Below are positions 44,302-52,554 of a stretch of 64,000 nucleotides of DNA, in pieces. Within the stretch, counting starts at the first letter, position 1. Each line of letters starts with the position of its first letter. The DNA is from Aquimarina amphilecti. GTDB lineage: Bacteria; Bacteroidota; Bacteroidia; Flavobacteriales; Flavobacteriaceae. The position numbers and the translations under genes were made by a program. Under the pieces are notes generated by a model. It was not told where the DNA came from and ran no database searches. It saw nothing but the letters and a program-made list of their open reading frames with translations. The DNA is taken from positions 131,892 through 195,891 of the forward strand of contig NZ_FOAB01000008.1 in the NCBI RefSeq assembly GCF_900109375.1, written 5' to 3'.

Positions 44302-44451
44302 ATGTTAAAAGAAATTTTAAATTTAAAAGGTGTTGAAGTATTAGACAAAAAAATCATGAAAAAAATTAAAGGTAATGGAGGTTGTGGTTGCGGTCCAAAT
44401 GGCGGTGGAACAAATCCTTATTATGGAGGGCCACCTTGCCATATGTGCTAA
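44302..44451 (+). CDS. Gly/Cys-rich double-glycine leader peptide
   Basis: 49 residues. Leader MLKEILNLKGVEVLDKKIMK is followed by KIKGNGG, with predicted cleavage after the GG. The core of about 22 residues is CGCGPNGGGTNPYYGG then PPCHMC: very rich in Gly and Pro, with a CxC and a CxxC motif (Cys28, 30, 46, 49). These could form two disulfides or bind metal. A 23-bp perfect terminator follows. The leader type matches the peptide at 9606. No transporter or modifying enzyme is nearby. It may be a bacteriocin-like or signalling peptide; a copper/zinc-binding peptide is an alternative. Confidence 0.72.
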   Translation: MLKEILNLKGVEVLDKKIMKKIKGNGGCGCGPNGGGTNPYYGGPPCHMC

Positions 44452-44504
44452 GTTTAACATTAAAAAAACAGCTGTTTTATGCAGCTGTTTTTTTAATGTT
44501 AAAC
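44452..44504. terminator. Very strong bidirectional terminator, GG peptide / bacilliredoxin
   Basis: Perfect 23-bp inverted repeat with core AAAAAAACAGCTG / CAGCTGTTTTTTT and a 7-nt loop, between convergent genes. It gives T-tracts in both directions. Confidence 0.9.
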
Positions 44505-44523
44505 TCAGACTAAAAAGCCTCTA

Positions 44524-44934
44524 TTAGCAATGCTCATTATAAGCATCTTTAAGGTTTTCTGCAATCATATCCGCAGGTCTACCTTCGATATGATGACGCT
44601 CTAACATATGAACTAACTCTCCATTTTTAAACAATGCCATTGAAGGTGAAGATGGAGGGAATGGAATCATAAATCCACGTGCTTTATCTGTAGCTTCACG
44701 ATCTACTCCTGCAAAAACTGTTACTAAATTATCTGGTTTTTTATCATTTGCCAAAGAAGCTTTTGCTCCTGGTCTTGCATTAGCCGCAGCGCAACCACAA
44801 ACAGAATTCACAACTACTAAAGTCGTTCCCTCTTTTGCAATCGCAGCTTCCACATCAGCTGCTGTTTGTAATTCATCAAAACCTATATTTGTTAGGTCTT
44901 CACGCATTGGCTTTACTAAATCTGCTGGATACAT
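44524..44934 (-). CDS. BrxA/BrxB family bacilliredoxin
   Basis: 136 residues. Family start MYPADLVKPMREDLTNIGF and the CGC active site in VVVNSVCGCAAANARPGA (Cys46, Cys48), plus FPPSSPSMALFKNGELVHML. Bacilliredoxins remove bacillithiol from mixed disulfides on proteins; in Bacteroidota the low-molecular-weight thiol partner is bacillithiol or a related compound. Cytoplasmic thioredoxin fold. Single gene; its promoter lies in the ~200-bp divergent gap with the TerB-DnaJ gene. Confidence 0.95.
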   Translation of the reverse strand: MYPADLVKPMREDLTNIGFDELQTAADVEAAIAKEGTTLVVVNSVCGCAAANARPGAKASLANDKKPDNLVTVFAGVDREATDKARGFMIPFPPSSPSMALFKNGELVHMLERHHIEGRPADMIAENLKDAYNEHC

Positions 44935-45144
44935 ATTTCTTAACTATTTTTTATTTAAAACTTTGATACAAAGATACAAATAATGTACCATATCAATATG
45001 ACTGCCAAGTAGTCGTAAAAGATCTTTATAACTATCTAATAAATTAATTTTTCGTAACAATTTTCATGAATATGTTACTAATTAAGTATACTCTAAATTG
45101 TGTAAATAATTCAATTATCTTTACACCCTCAAAATTGACTATGA

Positions 45145-45879
45145 ATGATTAAATGGATTGCTGCTTTATTAGGAGGTATCTTTTTTAGGTTTCCTGGAGC
45201 CATATTAGGTTTTATACTTGGCAGTTTATTAGATACTACCACAAGCAAAGGGAGTGGTGGATTCACTCAGGTATTTACTCAAGAAAAAAAAGTAAGCCCT
45301 GGAGATTTTGAATTAAACTTACTTTCTCTTTCCTCGATTGTAATAAAGGCGGATGGTCGTATAAATCAAACCGAATTAGATTATGTACGCCAATATTTTG
45401 TAAGCGCTTATGGAAAAGAACGAGCTAATGCTACTTTTAGGACTTTTAATGAAATTATAAAAAATAGAGAGATTTCTGCTCAACGTATCTGTCTATTTCT
45501 TACTCAGCGCACTCGTTATGCAGCTAGGTTACAGATTCTTCATTTTCTATTTGGAATTGCAAATGCAGATGGCAATGTCAGTGAAGCTGAAGCAAGGGAA
45601 ATTCAAAAAATGGCAGGATTTATGCGCATTAATTTTAGTGATTTTGAAAGCATTAAAGCCATGTTCTTTAAAACAGGAAATCAGGCCTATAAAATCCTTG
45701 AGGTTGAAAAAACTGCTACTGATGCCGAAGTAAAAAAAGCATATCGAACTATGGTAAAAAAATACCATCCTGATAAAGTACAACATATGGATCCTGTCCA
45801 TATAAAAGGTGCTGAAGAAAAATTTAAAGAAGTTCAAAAGGCCTATGAACAGATCCAAAAAGAACGTGGATTAACATAA
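45145..45879 (+). CDS. TerB-like / DnaJ-domain co-chaperone (DjlA-like)
   Basis: 244 residues. An N-terminal hydrophobic hairpin (IAALLGGIFFRFPGAILGFI) is followed by a TerB-type helical domain (about 50-175) with two acidic patches (IVIKADGRINQTELDYV and IANADGNVSEAEAREI). The C-terminal J domain (about 180-242) has the essential HPD at 208-210 (MVKKYHPDKVQ). The plan matches DjlA-type membrane-anchored Hsp70 co-chaperones. I start at the ATG at 45145; the ATG four bases earlier runs straight into a stop. Confidence 0.9.
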   Translation: MIKWIAALLGGIFFRFPGAILGFILGSLLDTTTSKGSGGFTQVFTQEKKVSPGDFELNLLSLSSIVIKADGRINQTELDYVRQYFVSAYGKERANATFRTFNEIIKNREISAQRICLFLTQRTRYAARLQILHFLFGIANADGNVSEAEAREIQKMAGFMRINFSDFESIKAMFFKTGNQAYKILEVEKTATDAEVKKAYRTMVKKYHPDKVQHMDPVHIKGAEEKFKEVQKAYEQIQKERGLT

Positions 45880-45937
45880 TCGGCGGTTCTCTTTCAGAAT
45901 ATAACTAATAGTTGTATATTATTTGGTTTAATAATTG

Positions 45938-46993
45938 ATGCTAAAACAACATATGCGTAAGCTAGTATTTTTTATTTTATTAAGCCTATTATCTACTTAT
46001 CAGTCCTACGGTCAAGATTTTGATAGAATTGATGCTATTGTACATTTATATCCTAAAAAATATAAAAGTCCTAAAAAGCTTGCAGAGCAAATCTCTAAAG
46101 ATTTTGATTCTGAACTAGATAAAGCCAAAGCCTTATATTCGTGGATTACAAAAAACATATCCTACGATTATAAAGAATCAGGAAAATACTATACTGATTA
46201 TGCTAATTCTTATAAATCAGTTCAACATAACCCTTTCCCTAGTTTTCGTTCTACTAATTACATTGATTACCACAGAGATAAGTCAGGATCAAAAAAGCAT
46301 TTACAAACTGAAAAAAAATATAGAGAGAAAATTTCTAAACGGGTTATTTCTAGCGGAATAGCTGTTTGCGAAGGATATACACAACTTTTTAAAGATGTCT
46401 GTGACCATCTAGGTATTATATGTTTTTATGTTTTAGGGAATGGTAAAAATCAAATTCATCATATTGGAAAAGAATATCGTTCTGATCATGCTTGGAATAT
46501 TATAGAAATAAATTTTAAAAAGTACTTAATAGATGCCACTTGGGGAAGTACAGGGTATTACAATATTGAGACACAAGAATTTGTAGAAGAACCTAATTAT
46601 TTCTACTTCGGAACACCAGCGGATGTTTTTATTAAGGGGCACTATCCAAATTTTTATGAGAACAGTTTACTAGTCGATATTATTAGTAAAGAAGAATTCT
46701 CTGAAGCCCCATTATTTTACCAGCACGAGAAATCAAAAGATTTTAATCTAATTTCTCCATCAACAGGTATCCTTAGAAAAAGAGATACTGTGACTCAAGA
46801 GTTCATTATAGAATATGACCAACCTGTTTATTCTATTGTCTATTTAGTTAATAATCAACAATTCAACTACAAAGGAAAAATATCATATGATGACGGGAAA
46901 ATTGGTTTTAATGTGGACTTATCACACCCCAATGCCAAAGAGCTTATCATATTTATTAATGAAATACCAATGGTAGGTTTTAAGATTGAATAA
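45938..46993 (+). CDS. Exported transglutaminase-like protein
   Basis: 351 residues from the ATG at 45938 (ATG 45953 is equally acceptable; both precede the signal peptide FFILLSLLSTYQSYG). The transglutaminase-like catalytic triad is visible: GIAVCEGYTQLFKDVC (Cys144), DHAWNIIEI (His184) and YLIDATWGS (Asp199). This is the kyphoscoliosis-peptidase-like subgroup with KALYSWITKNISYD before the core. A C-terminal beta domain follows. Periplasmic protease or cross-linking activity is possible; the substrate is unknown. It ends 13 bp from the convergent crtY gene. Confidence 0.85.
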   Translation: MLKQHMRKLVFFILLSLLSTYQSYGQDFDRIDAIVHLYPKKYKSPKKLAEQISKDFDSELDKAKALYSWITKNISYDYKESGKYYTDYANSYKSVQHNPFPSFRSTNYIDYHRDKSGSKKHLQTEKKYREKISKRVISSGIAVCEGYTQLFKDVCDHLGIICFYVLGNGKNQIHHIGKEYRSDHAWNIIEINFKKYLIDATWGSTGYYNIETQEFVEEPNYFYFGTPADVFIKGHYPNFYENSLLVDIISKEEFSEAPLFYQHEKSKDFNLISPSTGILRKRDTVTQEFIIEYDQPVYSIVYLVNNQQFNYKGKISYDDGKIGFNVDLSHPNAKELIIFINEIPMVGFKIE

Positions 46994-47006
46994 CTTGCTA
47001 AACAAA

Positions 47007-48149
47007 CTATCTAACCAATCGTTTCCAAACCATTTTAAGAAACTTACTAGAAGGCATTGTTGACATTATTCTTAGGTCTTCTATCAATGAAGTTTCTTCA
47101 TTTAAAAACTTCAAGATTTTATACGTATTATTTTTTCCGAATAATCTTGAAAACAAAACAGCTCCATTTTGATTTTCTTTTGATAAAAGATCAAGAAAGA
47201 ATAAATCATAATACCAAAACTTAGTTCTTTTTTCGAATTTAGATAAATCTCTATGTTTTTTAAGAAACCTAATAAGCTTTTTTACTTTTTTCTCAGTATT
47301 TCTAAAAGTAAACCCAGTACTAGCTTTTGTCCACCCACCGGCAGTTCCAATTTGAATGATATTTTTAGAATTTTGTTTTCCAAATTCATACGAAGTCATA
47401 GGAATACATCCTATTTCTTTTTCTGTAATACAATATTCCTTGATTCCAGTAGCACTTAAATATGCTTCAATTTCTGTTTCATATTCTTCTTTAGATAGAA
47501 GATCTTTAGAAAACAAGGTATACTCAAACAAGGCTTCTGTTTTAGACATTGGTAATACATACATAAATCGTGTATTGCCTTTCTGATCTAAATCAAAATC
47601 CATGAAAGTAGCTGTTTCACTATCAAAAATGGGAGACTCGGTTTTTATAAACCATCCTATAAAATGTTGATTAAGTAATGGATATTTTTTTTGCGTTTTA
47701 AACTTTTTAGAAAATGGTATACTATTAAAAACTTTATCTCCTAAATACATTCTTTGATCAGTCTCTACTTCTACTATATTTCCTTCATCAACAAACCCCA
47801 CTACAGTTTCCTGAACAATAGTAATATTTGATTTTTCTCTTAATAATTTAAAAACATAATTGTAAAAATCTTTACTCCTAATCACCTTATATTGATATGG
47901 AGAAATACCTATCGTATCGGAGAAATCAGGGCTTCCAAAAAAAATACGTTCCCATTTTTTGCTTACAACAGAATCCCAAGTTCCCTGTCCTTCTTCCCAA
48001 AAACACCAAGTACGATCATTATCATTTTTTTCTTCTTTATCAATTAGTAGTATTTTCTTTTTATCAAAAAAAGTATCGTGTATTAGATAATAAGCCAATA
48101 TTAAACCTGATGCCCCGGTACCTGTAATTATATAATCATATTTCTGCAT
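47007..48149 (-). CDS. crtY: Lycopene cyclase, CrtY family
   Basis: 380 residues. N-terminal FAD/NAD-binding motif DYIITGTGASGLILAYYLI, then TWCFWEEGQGTWDSVV and GTAGGWTKASTGFTFRNT, the usual CrtY signatures. It closes the ends of lycopene to beta-rings; with the two genes upstream it would act on one end to give gamma-carotene-type monocyclic carotenoids. It is the last gene of a three-gene operon and starts directly after the stop of the cruF-like gene. Membrane-associated in the inner membrane. Confidence 0.92.
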   Translation of the reverse strand: MQKYDYIITGTGASGLILAYYLIHDTFFDKKKILLIDKEEKNDNDRTWCFWEEGQGTWDSVVSKKWERIFFGSPDFSDTIGISPYQYKVIRSKDFYNYVFKLLREKSNITIVQETVVGFVDEGNIVEVETDQRMYLGDKVFNSIPFSKKFKTQKKYPLLNQHFIGWFIKTESPIFDSETATFMDFDLDQKGNTRFMYVLPMSKTEALFEYTLFSKDLLSKEEYETEIEAYLSATGIKEYCITEKEIGCIPMTSYEFGKQNSKNIIQIGTAGGWTKASTGFTFRNTEKKVKKLIRFLKKHRDLSKFEKRTKFWYYDLFFLDLLSKENQNGAVLFSRLFGKNNTYKILKFLNEETSLIEDLRIMSTMPSSKFLKMVWKRLVR

Positions 48150-48776
48150 CTAGTAAAATAAGAATGTGGTAAAAAAGATAAATATAGCTATGAAAGTATG
48201 AACCGAAACTGTGTATTGCAAAGTTTTACATACTTTTTGAAATAAAAAAATTGCAATAAAAGCAACCACCAACCATCCTATATAGTTCTGAAGAGGAACT
48301 AACCCGCTATCAAACTCCCAAAAATCAAACCTCGGTGCAGAAACTTCGATGATAATATCTAAAGCTACCATCAATACTGCTCCAATAAAGGAAGTGACAA
48401 ATAGATTCGAATGTATTTTTTTTGAAATTGCCACAGTACAATATACTAATAAAGCCCAGTTTACTCCTATAATCCATGGCACTCCTAAAATTTTACTTCC
48501 TAAATTATTTCCATATTGATAGTTTCCAAAAATCAATCCATAGTTCACCCCTAAATATTCAGTTATCATACCGATAGAAAAAGGAATTAATAATCCTAAA
48601 ATCAGCGATTTGTTAACTTTAGCGTTCCATAGTATCAAGACTAAATACAACAATAAGTTAAATGGGGTTAGCGGTAAAAACCAATCATCATATCCAATAA
48701 GAATTCCGATTATTCCTGAAATATTAAATAACCAAATTAAAATTATAGATATAAATAGTTTTCTTTCTGGGCGCAT
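48150..48776 (-). CDS. cruF: Carotenoid 1,2-hydratase-like membrane protein (CruF type)
   Basis: 208 residues, about six to seven transmembrane helices. IGMITEYLGVNYGLIFGNYQ and LGVPWIIGVNWALLV are characteristic of the DUF422/CruF carotenoid-biosynthesis family, which adds water to the psi-end of carotenoids. Late helices carry the acidic residues LDIIIEVSAPRFDFW. It sits 3 bp after the desaturase and directly before crtY. Symbol by family resemblance; the reaction is inferred from that. Confidence 0.82.
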   Translation of the reverse strand: MRPERKLFISIILIWLFNISGIIGILIGYDDWFLPLTPFNLLLYLVLILWNAKVNKSLILGLLIPFSIGMITEYLGVNYGLIFGNYQYGNNLGSKILGVPWIIGVNWALLVYCTVAISKKIHSNLFVTSFIGAVLMVALDIIIEVSAPRFDFWEFDSGLVPLQNYIGWLVVAFIAIFLFQKVCKTLQYTVSVHTFIAIFIFFTTFLFY

Positions 48777-48779
48777 AGT

Positions 48780-50261
48780 CTAAACTTTAAAATCTTTCTC
48801 GATTAACTCTGACACAATCTTTCCCGATAGTAAACACAATGGGATACCTCCTCCAGGATGCACACTTCCTCCACAGAAATATAGGTTTTTAATATTTTTT
48901 GAAAAATTAGGATGTCTTAAAAAAGCTGCATACTTATTATTACTACTAGATCCGTACAATGCTCCTTGATAGGATTGGGTTTTACTTTCAATACTTCTTG
49001 GATCTAAAATCTCTTCTGTTTCGATTAACTCCTCGATATTTATTTTTAATAATCTTGATAGTTTGTCAACAATATTTTTTCTAGACCGTTGTATTATCTC
49101 TTCCCAATCTTGCCCTTCATTGTTAGGCACATTTACCATAACGAACCAATTTTCACAGCCTTTAGGAGCATCACTTGGTTCATTTTTAGTAGTGATGTTA
49201 ATATAAACTGTAGGATCATTATAAGCTTCTTTTTTTTCGAAAATATATTCGAACTCTTCTTTATAATTTTTAGAAAAGAAGATATTATGAAGATCTAATT
49301 CTGGGAACTCTTTTTTGACTCCCCAATAAAAAATCAAAGCAGAACTAGACCTAGGTTGTTTCAACGTTTTTTCAGGTGTTCTTTGACTTGGAAGTAATTT
49401 ACGATAGGTAGGTACTATATCCATATTTGATACAATTACATCCGCTTCCTTATACAAACCGCCAACAATAACACCTGTTGCTTTTTTCTTAGTAACCACT
49501 ACCTCATCTACCTTAGATTCAAAGTGAAATGTTACACCAAGATCGATTGCCAACTGATAAAGAGATTTTGTAATAGTATACATACCTCCTTTAGGAAAGA
49601 AGGTACCATAAAATTGTTCTAAATGTGGAATCATAGACATTATTCCAGGAGTAAGATAAGGTGAAGAACCATTATAAGTTGCATATCGATCAAAAAACTG
49701 AACTAACCTCGAATCCTTAAATGTCTCTTCATTGTAACTGTGTAACTTCTGATCAATTCCTAAACTATTAATTCTAATAATTGCTTTAATAGTATCTAAA
49801 GATAAATAAGTGGATAATTTATGTAATGATTTTTCAAGAAACAAAGTAGAAGTCAAGTCATATTTCAATTTACTATTCTCAAAATATTTAAAGATCTGAG
49901 CACTCTTTACATCGAACTTCTTTTCCGCCTCTTCGGCAAATTTTTTAAGATCAGCTAAAGCTGTAAACCTTGTTCCATCTTCATAAAAATAATTACATAC
50001 TATTTCCTTTTTAGAATACTGAAAATAATTTGTAATAGGTTTTTTAGAAATAGTAAATAACTCCTCCAAAAACTGGGGCATCGTAAACAATGATGGTCCG
50101 CAATCAAAACGGTATCCTTCTTTGTGAATTTCGGCTAGTTTACCTCCAGGATAAGAATTAGTTTCATATACTTCGACATCGAAATTTTGATTACGTAAAC
50201 GGATTGCTGATGCCAAACCGGCGATACCAGATCCAATAATTATTGCTTTCTTGTTTGACAT
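48780..50261 (-). CDS. Phytoene desaturase family oxidase, probable CrtD-type
   Basis: 493 residues. FAD-binding IIGSGIAGLASAIRLRNQ, then YPGGKLAEIHKEGYRFDCG and GPSLFTMPQFLEEL at the N-terminus, and FCGGSVHPGGGIPLCLLSGK near the C-terminus, all typical of the CrtI/CrtD/CrtN superfamily. Its position beside cruF and crtY points to CrtD (1-hydroxycarotenoid 3,4-desaturase) in the myxol/saproxanthin route rather than the general phytoene desaturase CrtI, which normally sits with crtB (absent here). First gene of the operon. Confidence 0.85.
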   Translation of the reverse strand: MSNKKAIIIGSGIAGLASAIRLRNQNFDVEVYETNSYPGGKLAEIHKEGYRFDCGPSLFTMPQFLEELFTISKKPITNYFQYSKKEIVCNYFYEDGTRFTALADLKKFAEEAEKKFDVKSAQIFKYFENSKLKYDLTSTLFLEKSLHKLSTYLSLDTIKAIIRINSLGIDQKLHSYNEETFKDSRLVQFFDRYATYNGSSPYLTPGIMSMIPHLEQFYGTFFPKGGMYTITKSLYQLAIDLGVTFHFESKVDEVVVTKKKATGVIVGGLYKEADVIVSNMDIVPTYRKLLPSQRTPEKTLKQPRSSSALIFYWGVKKEFPELDLHNIFFSKNYKEEFEYIFEKKEAYNDPTVYINITTKNEPSDAPKGCENWFVMVNVPNNEGQDWEEIIQRSRKNIVDKLSRLLKINIEELIETEEILDPRSIESKTQSYQGALYGSSSNNKYAAFLRHPNFSKNIKNLYFCGGSVHPGGGIPLCLLSGKIVSELIEKDFKV

Positions 50262-50388
50262 ATTCTGTGCATAAAGATATTATGAAAAATCATAAAGCGA
50301 AGACAATTACCACAATTTAGTATGGATTTTTATATATCTTTAATTTCAAACACTACATAAGTTTAGTAATATCAAATAGATTACTAGT

Positions 50389-50907
50389 TTGGAAAATCAA
50401 AAAATCGAAATAAGAACACTTAAATTATCTGATAAATTGCAATTAGCAAAACTAGCTAATAATAAAGATATCTGGAATAATCTTAGAGATTATATCCCTC
50501 ATCCTTACTCGGAAAACGATGCCGAAACTTTCATTAATTTTACTCAAGAACAAAACCCTCAGCAAAGTTTTGCTATTGAATTTAAAAATCAGTTATGTGG
50601 AGTAATTAGTTTAATTATTCAAAACGATGTTTACAGAAAAAATGCAGAAATAGGATATTGGATAGGTCAACCATATTGGGGGAATGGAATAGCTACAAAA
50701 GCGGTAAAACTAATAACACTATATGGCTTTAAAGAACTAGATTTAACCAGAATTTATGCTGGCGTCTTTGAAAATAATATTGCTTCCATGAGAATACTAG
50801 AAAAAAACGGTTACACCAAAGAAGCAGTATTCCAAAAAGCAATAATTAAGAATGGAAAAACTCTAGATGAACATAGATATTTTATATTAACCGAGGATCA
50901 AGAATAA
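50389..50907 (+). CDS. GNAT family N-acetyltransferase (RimJ/RimL-like)
   Basis: 172 residues, TTG start with no in-frame ATG until late in the domain. Fold markers are IEIRTLKLSD (strand 1), ENDAETFINF, AEIGYWIGQPYWGNGIATKA (the acetyl-CoA-binding loop, Q/RxxGxA/G type) and RIYAGVFENNIASMRILEKN. It acetylates an amino group on a protein or small molecule; the substrate is unknown. The exported protein at 50919 starts 11 bp later, so the two are likely co-transcribed. Confidence 0.9.
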   Translation: MENQKIEIRTLKLSDKLQLAKLANNKDIWNNLRDYIPHPYSENDAETFINFTQEQNPQQSFAIEFKNQLCGVISLIIQNDVYRKNAEIGYWIGQPYWGNGIATKAVKLITLYGFKELDLTRIYAGVFENNIASMRILEKNGYTKEAVFQKAIIKNGKTLDEHRYFILTEDQE

Positions 50908-50918
50908 AAAAACTTACA

Positions 50919-51323
50919 ATGAAACAATTCATTTATTTACTTTTAATATTCAGCTCTTTTTTATTAAAAGCTCAAGACACTAATAAAAAAGTAAAAAGCC
51001 CTCAAATAGTTACCAAGTTAAAAATCGGTAAGAAAGCTACTTTTGGAAACAAGAGTATACATTTCATAAAAGTAACAGAAGACTCTCGCTGTCCAAAGGG
51101 CGTATCGTGTGTATGGGCAGGACAAGCAAAAATTTTAATAGGCTTATATGAAAATGATACGCTTTTAGAGGAAAAGGAAATTATAATTGAGATTCCTAAC
51201 AAATCAAAAGAACTACTAAAGTCAATCGAAAAAACTATCTACGGATATAATTTAACTCCATACCCTACCAATTCTGAAAAAATAGATCCTTCTACATATT
51301 ATCTAGAGTTATTAGTGAAATAA
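50919..51323 (+). CDS. Small exported protein with SRCPKGVSCVWAG motif
   Basis: 134 residues. A signal peptide (YLLLIFSSFLLKAQ) precedes a small beta-rich domain whose best mark is EDSRCPKGVSCVWAGQA, two Cys seven residues apart likely forming a disulfide. This motif recurs in short exported proteins of many Bacteroidota and Proteobacteria, but their function is not known to me. It follows the GNAT gene at 11 bp. Confidence 0.75.
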   Translation: MKQFIYLLLIFSSFLLKAQDTNKKVKSPQIVTKLKIGKKATFGNKSIHFIKVTEDSRCPKGVSCVWAGQAKILIGLYENDTLLEEKEIIIEIPNKSKELLKSIEKTIYGYNLTPYPTNSEKIDPSTYYLELLVK

Positions 51324-51373
51324 ATATTTCTTAAACCGTGATTACTTATTGCTATATTTAGTTTCTTTGCCAA

Positions 51374-52297
51374 ATGATTTCCAACAAAGCCAAAGCTCAT
51401 ATTGCATTATTAAGCGTAAATATGATCTATGGGGCAAATTATCTTATTGCTAAAGGACTTATGCCTGATAAAATAGGGGCATCTGCTTTAGTATTTCTAA
51501 GAATTAGTGGAGCTGGATTATTATTCTTGATCCTAAAACTTTTTATAAAAGAACAGGCTCAAAAAAAAGATATTCCAAGATTAGCACTTTGTGGACTTCT
51601 AGGAGTAGCCACAAATCAATTCTTTTCTATGAATGGGTTAAGTTTGACATCTCCTGTAGATGCGGCCATCATTGTCACTGCTATGCCCATTTTTACAGTT
51701 ATTATCAGTTATTTTTTATTAAAAGAACCTCTTACATTATCACGCATTCTTGGCATCTGTATCGGAGGAGGAGGCGCTATATTATTAATATATTTAGGTA
51801 ACTCGGGTTTAGGAACCGGATCATTAAAAGGAAATATATTTATAGGTTTGAATGCATTATCATTTGCTTTTTACTTAGTGTTAGTAAAACCATTAATGCA
51901 AAAATATAAACCAATCACTGTTATTATTTGGACGTTCTTCTTTGGTTTCATCTTTATGTTTCCGCTTTGTATTGGCCAATTGCTAGATACTGACTTCAAT
52001 TCTTATGAAACCACTAATTGGATATCATTAATTTATGTAATTATAGGTCCTACATTTTTAGCATATTTACTAAATATGTTCGCCTTGCAATTTGTAAAAC
52101 CTACTGTTTCTAGTAGCTATATTTATGTCCAGCCCGCAGTAGCAATGTTGTTAGTTGCTGGAATTGCTTATTTCATTATTGACAGCCAATACAAAGGAGA
52201 TATAACAATAGCAAAATTGTTATGTTGCTCTTTAATTTTTATAGGTGTTTATTTGATTAGCAGTAATAGTTCTTTAAAATGGTTAAAGAGAAAATAA
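51374..52297 (+). CDS. EamA/DMT family transporter
   Basis: 307 residues with ten predicted transmembrane helices in two EamA repeats (first: IALLSVNMIYGANYLIAKGL and GASALVFLRISGAGLLFLIL; second from about residue 155, including IGPTFLAYLLNMFALQF). Inner-membrane drug/metabolite exporter or importer; the substrate cannot be inferred. It ends in a Lys/Arg-rich tail (KWLKRK). Single gene. Confidence 0.92.
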   Translation: MISNKAKAHIALLSVNMIYGANYLIAKGLMPDKIGASALVFLRISGAGLLFLILKLFIKEQAQKKDIPRLALCGLLGVATNQFFSMNGLSLTSPVDAAIIVTAMPIFTVIISYFLLKEPLTLSRILGICIGGGGAILLIYLGNSGLGTGSLKGNIFIGLNALSFAFYLVLVKPLMQKYKPITVIIWTFFFGFIFMFPLCIGQLLDTDFNSYETTNWISLIYVIIGPTFLAYLLNMFALQFVKPTVSSSYIYVQPAVAMLLVAGIAYFIIDSQYKGDITIAKLLCCSLIFIGVYLISSNSSLKWLKRK

Positions 52298-52363
52298 ATT
52301 ACTTTTTGGAAAGATGTACAATCAATAAGTAATTATAATAATTACTACTGATCATCTTATTGG

Positions 52364-52516
52364 TTAGTGACAACCACAACCATTATTCCCACAATTTCCA
52401 GGGATCTTTTTATTTGTAGCAACAACTTTAGGTTTCCAAACAAATTTCTTGATCAAAAACGCAATTGCTATAGCAAAAACTATAAATACTAATATGTTCT
52501 GGATAAATAAATTCAT
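52364..52516 (-). CDS. FeoB-associated Cys-rich membrane protein
   Basis: 50 residues: one N-terminal membrane helix (ILVFIVFAIAIAFLIKKFVW), then a short basic linker and a Cys/Gly/Asn tail GNCGNNGCGCH. Such mini-proteins next to feoB are known as FeoB-associated Cys-rich membrane proteins and may bind iron on its way to or from FeoB. It lies 38 bp downstream of the feoB stop in the same orientation. The start ATG is followed directly by the helix. Confidence 0.85.
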   Translation of the reverse strand: MNLFIQNILVFIVFAIAIAFLIKKFVWKPKVVATNKKIPGNCGNNGCGCH

Positions 52517-52554
52517 ATTTTCTTAGTCGAATAAAGATACAAAAACTTAGTTAT

